Positions 1-8,738 of a stretch of DNA of 14,187 nucleotides are shown here, in pieces. Within the stretch, counting starts at the first letter, position 1. Every line of letters begins with the position of its first letter. The notes under the pieces were generated by a model. The model was given only the letters and a program-made list of their open reading frames with translations, made no database searches and was not told the DNA's origin. The position numbers and the translations under genes are program-made. This stretch comes from Rodentolepis nana (taxonomy: Eukaryota > Platyhelminthes > Cestoda > Cyclophyllidea > Hymenolepididae), in NCBI GenBank assembly GCA_900617975.1, contig UZAE01001273.1:1-14187 (forward strand), written 5' to 3'.

Positions 1-44
1 GTGTGTGTGGCGCTTGGGGCCAGTGATGTGCCTCTTAGTGATGA

Positions 45-1068
45 TTATGGACATGACAAGGTGTATTTCCTCGGAGATGGAGAGAGAGGGGAGGAAGAAT
101 TGGGAGGAGAGGTGGGAGACGGTGTAGATGGCGGAGATGGCGGAGATGTGGGAGGTGATGGAGGATTGGGAGACTGAGTAGGAGGTGTGTGCGGATGCAC
201 GCACGTGGGTCGTTAAGATGTGTTTTGTGTGAGGTGATGATGAAGGTCTGGGAGAGTTGGTTGATAAGGGAAATGAGGGATAGAAAGGCGATTTGTGGTA
301 GCGTGCGTAAGTGTGAGAATTGTTTGGTTTGTTAAGTAAAATGTCTGGGGACATTTGAACTGGATGCAAAAATTGTTTTGAAGGCGGACACAGTTGCATT
401 TGAATAGAATGTGGATGGTAGGATTTAGTTGAAATTGGAGGAATTTGATGATGGGTTTGGCGATTGGTGTGATGGACGTTGGGGGAATAACTGGAACCGC
501 GGAATGTTGGTATAGGGTGGGAGATAGAAGTAGATGGAGTGGAAGAAGTGAAAGTAGGAGGTGGGTGGGAGGGTAAAGGTTTACGAGGAGGAGGAGGGGT
601 ACGGAAAGGAGTTGGAGAGGCAGGGCAACTGTTGCGATAAGTAGTAGAGGAAGTAGAGGACAGCGATATAGAGGTCTCGAGGAATGTAGTGAGGGTGTTA
701 TCGATGGAGGTTTGGAGAGCTAGTTGGGAGAGGGAATGTACGTGAGGCAGTGAAGAGAGAGCACCTGTTGAAGTGGAGCCTAACGAAGAAGGAGTTGGAG
801 GAGGTGAATGGTGTGCATTGGTTGTTTGCACACTGGAGTGGTTGCTTGAAGAGAGGAAGAAGTGGTACGCTTCGATTAGGTGTAAAGAATGAGGTGAAGG
901 AAGATGAGGAATGGCGGTAGATGTAGGATGTGATGAAGAGAAGAAATGGTGAGGGAGAGGCAGAGAAGTTGGATGATATTGGGAAATGAAGGTGTCGAGA
1001 TGTTCACGAGTTGCCTGTGTAGGAAGAAGTGGTCGGTGTGTGCAATTTGGGGAGAGAGAGCAAGACAT
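45..1068 (-). CDS. Large Ser/Thr/Pro/His-rich coding region (partial gene, unknown product)
   Basis: I do not recognise the protein. Reading the minus strand from the ATG at 1068 (context AACATGT, A at -3), 356 codons are open to base 1, while the other two minus frames carry many stops (for example at CACCTAATCG, CAACTAGCTC, TCGTAAACC). The protein begins MSCSLSPNCTHRPLLPTQ and is dominated by Ser, Thr, Pro and His, with no membrane segment or folded domain that I can see, so it is probably disordered. TPPPPRKPLPSHPPP (near 560-600) contains both PxxPxK and KxxPxxP, which are SH3-ligand-like patterns. My preferred end is the TAA at 45-47, reached after a frame change at 174-204, giving about 330 codons. 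The alternative is continuation past the window edge. The open frame also extends back to about 1248, and a CTACAG acceptor lies just before the ATG, so this may be an internal or 3' exon. A pyrimidine-rich strand has few chance stops, which lowers certainty. Confidence 0.62.
174..204 (-). other. Candidate 31-nt GT-AG intron, phase 0
   Basis: On the minus strand this interval starts GTGCGTGC and ends CTACTCAG. Upstream of it the natural Ser/Pro/His-rich protein is in the ATG(1068) frame. Downstream, the +1 frame reads as a strongly Pro/Ser-rich tail (SPNPPSPPTSPPSPP...) and ends at a TAA at 45-47. Removing these 31 nt joins the two frames exactly between codons. The donor is not a consensus GTAAGT and 31 nt is very short, so a one-base indel is the alternative explanation. 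Confidence 0.4.
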
Positions 1069-1332
1069 GTTGACTGTAGATGTATCAGTTGAAATATGAC
1101 AAATGTATCTTTTGGCTGGCAATATATAGCTTGCAGATGGCAAATGTATCCAATGAGGACACTTGGGGTCAGGTAGTAACCGGGGTAGTAACTGATAATT
1201 TGGCCCAGTACAACTTAATGGTCTGCAATCCAGGTCAAGAGGCCGAGGTCACGTCATTTATGACAGATGGCAAACAACAGGTTTTGTGCAGAGTTGCATT
1301 CAACCGATCAATACAATTTCTTTCTTTTACAG

Positions 1333-1438
1333 CCACTTTACACAGCCACTTCCTTACTTGTATACTGCACTTGGAGTCACATTTGCAAGGTTGGAAATCG
1401 GCTTGGAAGAAAACTGTCTGCCAAATTGTGCTGAATGT
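1333..1438 (+). CDS. Candidate internal exon, plus strand (unidentified)
   Basis: A textbook 3' splice site (pyrimidine tract followed by TTTTACAG, ending at 1332) precedes an open stretch reading HFTQPLPYLYTALGVTF then ARLEIGLEENCLPNC. The composition is helical and protein-like, loosely reminiscent of a TPR-type helix pair, but I cannot name a family. The donor is unclear: AAG|GTTGGA lies at about 1388-1390, and later GT choices come just before repeat sequence begins at about 1438. A longer open frame, 1080-1457, covers this region but runs through the acceptor and into the repeat, so I do not take it as a gene. It could belong to the same transcript as the exon at 2106-2281, but no donor I see gives a clean phase match. 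Confidence 0.22.
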
Positions 1439-1548
1439 TTATTTATCTATTTATTAAGTTATTTGTTTATTTCAAATGACAGGCGTCTTTATAATTATAA
1501 TTAGCATTATAGCCTACTTTGCAGAGAGGGTAAATGTCAAAATGGGAA
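1438..1548 (-). repeat. Family R repeat, antisense 3'-end fragment (copy E)
   Basis: An A/T-rich tail (TTTATTTATC...) leads into TTCAAATGACAGGCGTC, the reverse complement of the family R 3' end. It matches the copy at 14041 (ATATGAAATGGCAGGCGTT). Similarity then fades through ATTAGC and GCAGAGAGGG to about 1548. The fragment stops right where the duplicated block beginning at 1551 starts. Confidence 0.6.
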
Positions 1549-1550
1549 AT

Positions 1551-2336
1551 TTATGATTGGCTAAATGACTGATTCGTGACACATTCATGAAAGCTTTTAA
1601 GCACCCTCTTCATTGAGCATAATCTTGCTATTGAAAATTTGTAAGTAGTATTTGTAGATTGGAGTGTGGATTCCGGTTGAGGGTTGGGGAGGCCAGAAGT
1701 AAATTTGAAATTTCAGTGTTCTTCGTAATTGAGAGCTCAACTTCCCATCAAAATGCAAAAATCTGCTGTTTTGAAGTTTCAGATGGTAATGTTGCTCAAA
1801 TTAGAATGGTTCAACTATCGTAATTTTGCTTAAATAATACAAAAAATCAGCTTGACATAGTACAGTATTGAAAATTTTATAAGTCGCAAACGTGTTGGTT
1901 GCATTGAATGTATAGATGGGGCCGTTTGAGGTTGAGCAATTGGAAATGCAATAGAAAGGCAGACAATCGAATGTTTTCAGAGTCCAGTTGTATTCAGCCT
2001 AAAATGCTAAAATTTAAACAAATAAATGTTTACTTTGCACAACTTTGCAATGATATCGATTAATTGTACGAATATTGATTCGTTAATTTGGAGTTCATTA
2101 CTTAGGTGATGAAGTTGACGATTATTTGCAATTTGCCACATTCCTCTTCAATCCGCACTCCTTCTTCTTCTACAAAATGATAATCCACCACTTGGACTAC
2201 CACCAACACGAAGCCAAGCAATTAGCATCCAAATATACCACTGAATGCTATCCCACACAACTCAGCTTGAACCGTCTATGAGCTATTGCTATGAGGATAT
2301 GGCCTCATATTATCATCATCTCTTTTATTTTCAACA
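1551..2336 (+). repeat. Duplicated block, copy 1 (exon plus flank)
   Basis: Two sub-blocks, 1551-1593 (TTATGATTGGCTAA...CATGAAAG) and 2052-2336, match a contiguous stretch at 12359-12692. The 458 bp between them (1594-2051) are absent from the second copy and are AT-rich with no gene I can see. The second sub-block includes the intron end, the acceptor at 2105 and the exon to its stop, so the duplication happened at DNA level rather than through a spliced RNA. Confidence 0.75.
2106..2281 (+). CDS. Probable 3'-terminal exon, unidentified protein
   Basis: The exon follows an acceptor TTCATTACTTAG (ending 2105). It is open from the GAT at 2108 to a TGA at 2279-2281, 57 codons, reading DEVDDYLQFATFLFNP then HSFFFYKMIIHHLDYHQ and ending CYPTQLSLNRL. 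The composition is balanced, with an aromatic/hydrophobic helical stretch followed by HEAKQLASKYTT, and has no signal peptide or clear TM segment. I do not recognise the family. The frame upstream is closed by a TAA about 20 nt before the acceptor, so it needs an upstream exon. The likely poly(A) signal is AATAAA at 2642. Conservation of the whole block at 12359-12692, broken there by a one-base insertion, makes this copy the better candidate for a functional one. It could itself be a relic. Confidence 0.4.
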
Positions 2337-2641
2337 TATCGCATCCTATCGATCTTGTTTCCCCCTAATCACCCTTATATGTGGTTGGATGATATTAGAG
2401 ATGGAAATTCACGTTTTGGTTGTTTAAGCAAATATAGCTTGAGTAAGCAGAATAAGCCATTGGTCATTTTAATAATCTTGCCTTATTCATGCTTGTTGAA
2501 AGCCTTATTTTTAATTCGCCTCAGTAACTCCTTCCACAATTTGTAGCTTGACTTGTCTCTGGTTCTTAATTCATGCAATGCATTTGTGATCATACAATTT
2601 GGTTACGTAGTTTTTAATTAAAGAGTATAAGCAACGTTGAT

Positions 2642-2647
2642 AATAAA
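2642..2647 (+). terminator. AATAAA poly(A) signal candidate
   Basis: A canonical AATAAA lies 361 nt after the TGA of the exon at 2106-2281. No other strong 3'-end signal sits between. In AT-rich DNA this hexamer also occurs by chance. Confidence 0.3.
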
Positions 2648-2752
2648 TCGCATTAAATGTTTTCGTCTGGATAGCAGAGACCTTGTCAAAGTAATCAGCC
2701 ATTATTTTACATCTTACAAATCAAGTTATTGAATATTTAGAAGTCAGGATTT

Positions 2753-2767
2753 AATCTTACGGGCTAA
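2753..2767. repeat. Target-site duplication, 5' copy
   Basis: AATCTTACGGGCTAA, identical to bases 2978-2992, flanking the family R copy A insertion. The perfect match suggests a recent insertion. Confidence 0.88.
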
Positions 2768-2977
2768 GGGGTGTGCGATAGACTTACCTCCCCGTGGTGC
2801 ACCCTGGGCAACGTATACGCATACGGCAAAAAAGTCTATTAACCGGCAGTTGACCTACTACATCAAACTACCATCATCCACTTTGATGTTCCTTCCCCTC
2901 TGTGAAACCTGAAGTCAACTAAAGGGCAAATGATAACCATCAAACCGCCTGCCATTTGATATAATAATAATAATAAT
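2768..2977 (+). mobile_element. Family R SINE-like insertion, copy A, with perfect TSD
   Basis: A 210-bp element starts GGGGTGTGCGATAGACTTAC and ends CATTTGATATAATAA in a (TAA)n tail. The 15-bp target AATCTTACGGGCTAA occurs immediately before it (2753-2767) and immediately after it (2978-2992), with a possible sixteenth T blurred by the tail. A simple-repeat tail plus a 15-bp duplication is the signature of target-primed reverse transcription by a LINE machinery. Compared with copy B it lacks about 110 internal bases between CCAC motifs. I find no coding capacity and no convincing Pol III A/B boxes, so the source (SINE or truncated LINE 3' end) is open. Confidence 0.85.
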
Positions 2978-2992
2978 AATCTTACGGGCTAA
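2978..2992. repeat. Target-site duplication, 3' copy
   Basis: The 3' partner of 2753-2767, identical over 15 bases. Its left edge merges with the (TAA)n tail, so the length could be 13-16. Confidence 0.88.
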
Positions 2993-3356
2993 TGTCATAG
3001 CGATAGTTACACCGACAAGTGATTAGAGTTGTCAAATTCTACGTTATCAGCTTGTCATCCTGCTGGCAACTCAATTTGACTGACTCTTTCGCATCACAAT
3101 GGTACATAGGGATGAGGCCTGTTTTTAGGATTTAAAGTGAACTTAATGGATAAAGTCATTCAATGACATATCAACCCATTAGTTGAGAGTTTTCTAAATA
3201 TCATGATTAAATTGGATATTGTTATTGTCCTATATTCTGGACAAAGAACGCTTTTTTGACTTAATTATCCCTTAAGACACTCCTCTATAAGGTCAGAATG
3301 ACCGAGGGCTTCCTCACTGACCAAATTCTTTACAAATACTTTAAAACAAACAGATG

Positions 3357-3584
3357 CTGGGAGGGGAGGGGGAGGGGGGCAGAAGAGTGATTCACTGATG
3401 CAGAAGGGATAGACATAAAGGTGAAGAAAAAGGTAAGATGAGTACTGCGGAGGTGGTCGAATATAACATGCAGTGAGTCAAGGGAGTTTGAAGTCGAAAG
3501 TGAACTGTCAGTTTATGGACATGTTGCCGTATGACTTTTCATTAAACAGGGGGCGCCACATGGAGGTAAGTCCATCTCATACCC
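3357..3584 (-). repeat. Family R repeat, antisense, old copy (copy F)
   Basis: Reverse-complemented, this stretch aligns with the middle and head of copy B. Here GAGTACTGCGGAGGTGGTCG corresponds to the reverse complement of B's CCACCACTTCCACAGTACTT. The right end, GGAGGTAAGTCCATCTCATA, corresponds to the reverse complement of the head (GATAGACTTACCTCC). The 3' tail side is not recognisable beyond the G-rich run. Divergence is clearly greater than in copy A, so this is an old insertion. Confidence 0.72.
3359..3379 (+). other. Potential G-quadruplex motif
   Basis: Four G-runs of 3, 4, 5 and 6 bases are separated by single A residues, which meets the standard G3+N1-7 pattern with the shortest loops. 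It sits in the position of the (CCT)n-like segment of family R on the antisense strand, so it probably arose by drift of the element's simple-sequence part. Confidence 0.6.
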
Positions 3585-3926
3585 AAAAATAATATATAAT
3601 ACGGGGCTGATTTACACTAGATTTACAACACTAAAGCATTACCATTCGCAACAAATATTCACTTCAAGTTAACTTCTCTCTGTTTTAAAACGTACATATA
3701 GAAAGGACACTATTTAATTTTTGGTATTAATTAAGCTTATGAAGTATTATAAATTTGATTGAATATTAACTGTTTACAATCTTGACGAATTCTTATAACT
3801 ACGTGCATTAGCTTCCATATTACCTAAGTGAATAGCCATTTGATTGGTTCTCTAATTCTCTAATCTGGTTTGCAAGTGCACAGAGAAATCGAGTGATAAA
3901 TAATCACGTCAAATCAAATTTAGTTA

Positions 3927-4386
3927 ACGCATTTTTTTCGCATCACGGAGAATTCGAAACGATTTCTATTATTCCTTCCCTTACGTTGATTGCACTAATC
4001 TTCATTGGGTGGATTTGTGGCTTCACCTTCTCGGAATTATGCCTTAGTTTCAAACCTTTTAGTGCTACACTGATTTCGTGTCTCGTTAATGCTGGCGTAT
4101 TGATGATTACCGCTTGTGTTTTACAACTTATTTGCCACTAAAACAGGACCAAACAAACGAACGCTGGCTTTTGGTATCAAGAATTTGCTTCTGGATTGTC
4201 GCCGTGTTTTATGAAACCGGAATTTTCTATTTCTATAACAATTCAGGGCTTAATTTCCAGAGTGAGAATATTGCATGTTTTACGGCAAGAATGTTTGTGC
4301 CTATTGTACTGAGTCAAATGGTTGACTTGATCGTTGAGAAGTTTGAACGTTCAAAGAAAACTCCAGTTGATGATTGTTTGTTTTAA
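3927..4386 (+). pseudogene. Decayed four-transmembrane protein gene, copy P1
   Basis: Two overlapping open frames together encode four hydrophobic segments: TM1 about 3966-4020 (IIPSLTLIALIFIGW), TM2 about 4050-4120, TM3 about 4162-4230 (WLLVSRICFWIVAVFYETG) and TM4 about 4270-4340, with a charged C-tail ending DDCLF at the TAA 4384-4386. GWICGFTFSELCLSFKPF matches GWICGKIFYVLCLRRFYPY of the copy at 8739, and QMVDLIVEKFERSKKT matches QMANILYVKLENRKTA, so the two are paralogues. Lesions are as follows. The position matching the paralogue's ATG is ACG (3927-3929) and lies out of frame with TM1 (near a T7 run). A one-base loss near 4136-4140 breaks the frame between TM2 and TM3. An alternative for the second break is a 29-nt GT-AG intron (4118-4146, phase 0). 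The family is not recognised: the first loop is too short for a claudin, and I see no tetraspanin CCG motif. Confidence 0.6.
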
Positions 4387-4423
4387 AACATACTGTCGAA
4401 TAATTTCTTTTTGGTTTTTTGGA

Positions 4424-4429
4424 AATAAA
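4424..4429 (+). terminator. AATAAA poly(A) signal of P1
   Basis: AATAAA lies 38 nt after the TAA of P1, in a T-rich stretch. This position relative to the frame suggests that P1 derives from a complete gene copy including its 3' end. Confidence 0.5.
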
Positions 4430-5633
4430 AATACAGTATTTTTTATTATGCTTTATTTTGCAATATTGTTCATGGAATTCTTGTGAGAGGTTTGTTAACT
4501 AAGTTATTAATTGTTTAAAATATATAAATGAGCCACGATTTAATGTGTACCTGCTCGATTCAAACAAAAATTGACACATTAGCTTTACTTTAACTCCTGG
4601 ATGTACAATAAATAATTAAGATCAATTAAGACCACATTTGAGATATTCGTAGTGATGGTGGAAAAATGAGTGGATGCAGATGTCCGTTTATATTAAATTT
4701 GAATTGAAGTCGTAAGATGTACTAAATTCACTTTCAGAACAAACAAATTTATAGTTTCGAAAATATCAATACCTACCATACCGATGCTTAGTAAGCTACA
4801 ATTTGAAACGTCCGAACAATGTAGTGTAACGCTTACTGTTTACAAGTTTGCTTTATTCTTTATAAAAGAGCTGAGAATTAAATTAAGTGTGAAAACATCG
4901 GTATAGTCGCTTTCTACACGAAGCACTCGAATGTTGTGTTAATCATTGAAAAAAAGGCAAATATCGGTTTAATGCGCAAATGGATTGAATATTTGTTCCC
5001 GTCAAAATAATCTCCACTTTTATTACTCCAGATTGACAGACAGCAGATAATAGATGACACCCAACACCTACGTGGTCTAATAATGATATTAACTATTATT
5101 TTTGCTAACTAATTAACCATGCAGTTTCATCGTGATGAATGGAACCTTGGAGATAGTGAGTTAAGCTACCGTTTCGATCTGTCTACGTATTTTTAAGTTA
5201 ACGATTCAAATCCTCATATTTTTGGCAAAAAATGGATATTTTTATTGATAATTAAGCTTGCTGATAGGGATTTTTGGGTATAAAGAGTAATAATTTGTTA
5301 AATGTATAAAGTCTGAAATGATGGCATTACTAACATTTGCTCTCGTTCAGGTACAAAATTCAAGTCAAAATTAAATCGATTATAACCAGTTGCGGTTGGG
5401 AGTGTGCAAGTGTTACCTGAATTAGCTAACGCACGAATTATATCAACTCAAAACCTAGTAAATGATCAACATAATGGCTTGGAATGACGTAAACAGATTT
5501 CAAGTGAAACTTGTTCTGTGAAGACAGATTAAGCTTGTCTTCTCCTAAATTTCAACAAAATCAAAAGTTCTATCATTGTCAAGTTGTTACTTAAATATTT
5601 GCGCATCGAAATTTTAATAAATGCATTTAACCC

Positions 5634-5640
<7 letters not shown>
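4430..5640. other. Non-coding AT-rich stretch
   Basis: I see no open frame with protein-like composition, no RNA gene and no family R copy here. Confidence 0.6.

Positions 5641-5700
<60 letters not shown>
5641..5700. repeat. (AT)30 microsatellite
   Basis: Sixty bases of uninterrupted AT dinucleotide, flanked by TATATGT on the left and GTGATATC on the right. The long minus-strand frame crossing it (5529-5831) is a poly-IleTyr artefact. Confidence 0.97.
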
Positions 5701-5703
<3 letters not shown>

Positions 5704-7576
5704 ATATCAAACATTAAGATGTGGAAACAAAAAGCATCGTAGACTATGTGGAAAATATTTATTTGAGCTAGGCAAGGTCCGAATGAGTGCTTGCTCAATT
5801 GTGGTATGCCTATGTTTGCCGTAGTTGGCATTGATAGGCAATGGGGTTATCTCTGTTCAGGAATATCGCTGTCGGAATTTAAAACTGCCTTTAATATCTC
5901 TGGACAATGCAATGATGCTATTTCATCTTACAAATGTGTGGGTGGTGAAGAGAAAAGTGAGTGGGAGTAGTTAATAAGTAATTGTTGAGGTCTCACGTCA
6001 CTTGCTTACTCTAAATTATGTTGACCTAACTTAGAGGCTTAACAGACTCCATTGGGATGTTAGGCCTTATCTGGACATACGGGCATAGGGGTTTATAGGT
6101 CAAGATGAATCTTCATTAATCACTAAAGGTAGCTTTAGTGAAAACGCAAGTATTTCTAGTAAATGCCACTTTACACAGAAGAAGTTGAAGCGTGCTTCAA
6201 CGAAACAAAATTGCGGTTGTCACTAAAAGTGTTTGCGCAATGCAAGTTTCATCGATCTTATCATCTAAACTGAGTAGAGCAGTGTGGGGGCGTGCGGGAG
6301 TGTCTGCCTACACAATTTCGCCTTGAGGAACGCATTCATACCCGACATTCTCATTGAATCTTATATTAAGCTGAGGGTTCTGTTTCTCTATTATTTATTT
6401 TGGTGCGTTTTGTCCAGGTGAAACTAAACCTCTCCTTAACAAACGCTGATAAAATGAAATCTAATTTGTATCTGATTTTTGTCAAGTGCTTTTCTAAGTT
6501 GTTTGTTTCTCACAGGCCCTTTTGCAATTACGTTGGTCAATCACCATTTTTACTTCCATAGTATTTTGGAATTGACAGAAAAATTGTCAACTGTGGATAC
6601 AAATGTGCCTTCCTTATTGAATCTTTCCCACTAACTCCAAGTAATTGATTTCATACTTTAACCACATGTAACTTAAATTATTTTTTTTAAATTCGAGTTT
6701 TTTAGCACTGTCTTTGAATCTTCCCAAATTTTATAGAAAAACATATATGAAAGTTTGCTATGCACACGAGATTGAGAGAGAATTTTAAATTGTCAATCAA
6801 AGTCCAAGACTAAATGTTCAACTCTATTTGATCCTCCAAAAAATAAACTCGCATTGTTACAAAAGAAGTATGAATTCATAGGTCATTGTTTTAAGAGATC
6901 CAGATCCGAGCAACTAGTCAACCAAATTTGGTTTTCATATCTGAACAATGAACATCTTTGTCATAGTTTGTTCCATTTTGTGGTTTCATTGTTCAATGTA
7001 TGAGGCTATGAGTATACCGGAATGAGAAATCTTGCATTCCTCAATAGGAGTATCAATTCATTCTATCTTTTTCAATCTGGAAGACATTGAGCAGATTTTT
7101 AGTCACAAATGTTCAAAATCTTAATGATTCATATAATTACTACCACAGTTGGTCTCTTTATCCACAAGTGAAAATAAGTGAGCGGTTCGATTTTGCTCCA
7201 TAAATTTGAGTTGAAAATCTTGTGACAGAATGATGAGAGGTTTTCAAATTGCTGACATGTTAGTATTTTGTCAATTATAAGAATAGGTAGTGGGAGGGGA
7301 TGTGCCTTAGATTGATTTTCCCACTGTCATTAGTCAACTTCATATGCGTCGTAAGTAAGTGGGGACATACTTAATTTTAAGAAATATGATTTGCACCCAA
7401 AAAGCCCTTCATTATTCATGATTGGTGAGACTGCATTTCAGAAGTGGACTTTGGGAAGTTCATGAAATCTTGCCCCGATGTAAGAATTTTATAACATTTT
7501 TAATTCGGTGCTCCTACAAGATTCAAAATGATTAAGTGAATGCGATGATCGATAATAAAATGTTTTTATAGGTTTT
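5701..7576. other. Non-coding stretch
   Basis: No open frame, tRNA, tandem array or family R copy that I can support. Composition is AT-rich and ordinary. Confidence 0.55.
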
Positions 7577-7590
7577 AATTTTCGAAAAGA

Positions 7591-7920
7591 GGGTAGGGTG
7601 ATAGACTTACCTCCATGTGGTGAACGCTGAACAACGTATACTCATACGTCAAAAAAGTCTATTAACGGGTTGTTGACTTCTCACTTCAAACTACCATCAA
7701 CCCACTGCATGTCTTATTCCACCACTTCCACAGTACTTATCTCACCTTTTCTTTGCCTTTGTGTCTGTTTGTCTGCTTTACATCTGTGAATCATTATTCT
7801 GTCTCTTTTCCGATTTCTGCCACATTGATGTTCCTCCTCCTCCTCCTCTCTGTGAACCCCGAAGTCAGCTAAGGTGTTAACGAAAACTTTCAAAGCGCCA
7901 TCCACTTGAAATAAAAAAAA
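7591..7920 (+). mobile_element. Family R SINE-like element, copy B (longest form)
   Basis: Starts GGGTAGGGTGATAGACTTAC and ends CCACTTGAAATAAAAAAAAA, about 330 bp. The head (GATAGACTTACCTCC), AAAAAAGTCTATTAACGGG, the (CCT)n segment (7829-7848) and the 3' body TGTGAACCCCGAAGTCAGCT all align with copy A. Copy B retains the internal 110 bp that A lacks. A degenerate target-site duplication is present: CGAAAAGA at 7583-7590 and again at 7925-7932, extendable to 12 of 14 matches. This copy gives the best estimate of the full element. The minus-strand frame 7714-7956 inside it is a chance reading. Confidence 0.8.
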
Positions 7921-7932
7921 ATTACGAAAAGA

Positions 7933-8640
7933 TGGCGTTATTGAATCTGATCCCACAGCCTTCCAAAATCGTCACATAGCTTCCACTTAAGCCATTACCC
8001 ACCCCTCCCATTGGTGTTCTCTTTCTGAAGTCTCTGCAGTTGATTAATGTGCGATCAATGAGAAATATCGAATAACCACATGCATGGCTTTATTGAAAGT
8101 AATAAAGATCGATTGCGCCTCAAGTATTTCGCTAAGCAAAGTTGCCACTCAGGTTGTGCACACCTTAACAACATTTGCTTTCTCGGAGCTACGCACTGAC
8201 TGTCACCAAAAACAAAGAAACCTCTCTGCAGGTGAACTAGATTGAAGTGCTAAATTCTTGTGAAGAGAGGTGACAAATAGGCATCAGAAAAGACTGAGTC
8301 CTGATTTCTCCGAATAGCTACTTCACAAGGACATTGGTGATATATGCATATCCCAATCACAAACAATTCTCTCAACCTTTAGGAGAAATCAAATGTTAAT
8401 CTCCATTGGGAATATCTCCAAAACTGAATAAACATTCTTTTTCAATTGTGAAAATGAATTCAATTTCTAATTTCATAGTCAATGGTTAAGTAAAGCTTAA
8501 ATAATCTAATCTTTTCACCAATCTAAGTTGGCATTAAGCTATTAAAGTAGATTAGTCATTCAAATGACGACATTTTAATGGTAACCATTCGTTATAATAA
8601 ATTTCATTAAAAATATCATTGTTATATAATACCCTCTCGA
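7933..8640. other. Non-coding stretch upstream of P2
   Basis: No gene or repeat recognised. It becomes very AT-rich from about 8460 onward. Confidence 0.5.
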
Positions 8641-8646
8641 ACAATC

Positions 8647-8738
8647 TGATTGGCTCGTTCTTAAATACTCTAGCAGATTCCACTCTCGTACAACATTTGT
8701 GTTACTTGAGCTAAAGCACGTTCATTTGAGATTAGAAA
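8647..8738 (+). promoter_or_regulatory. Shared 5' flank of the P1/P2 genes (putative promoter/5'UTR)
   Basis: TGATTGGCTC (an inverted CCAAT box) begins this stretch, followed by TCTTAAATAC, a poor TATA-like run. The last part, TAAAGCACGTTCATTTGAGA, aligns with TAATCACGTCAAATCAAATT upstream of P1, where TGATTGG also occurs (3841-3847). Homology upstream of the start codon shows that the duplication included the 5' flank. The promoter function is inferred. Confidence 0.35.

Noticed and set aside
1080..1457. Plus-strand 125-codon frame
   Set aside because: It runs through a strong splice acceptor (TTTTACAG at 1325-1332) and into family R tail sequence, and its left half lies opposite the minus-strand open frame. 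Only the part after the acceptor is kept, as a weak exon candidate.
2245..2546. Frames at 2245-2427 and 2355-2546
   Set aside because: They overlap the end of the duplicated exon in other frames and continue into AT-rich sequence. The duplicated copy does not preserve them.
2768..2870. tRNA-like Pol III promoter in the family R head
   Set aside because: I looked for A and B boxes. The nearest resemblance to a B box (GGTCGACCTCC in copy C) is off by spacing, and the other copies are worse, so I do not claim it.
3396..3410. Possible hammerhead-ribozyme core (CTGATG) near copy F
   Set aside because: Only ACTGATGCAG is present. The required GAAA and flanking helices are not there.
5529..5831. 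Minus-strand 100-codon frame
   Set aside because: Most of its length is the (AT)30 tract translated as Ile-Tyr repeats. The rest has no protein character.
7714..7956. Minus-strand 80-codon frame
   Set aside because: It lies almost entirely inside family R copy B, and the Glu run is the (CCT)n segment read in reverse.
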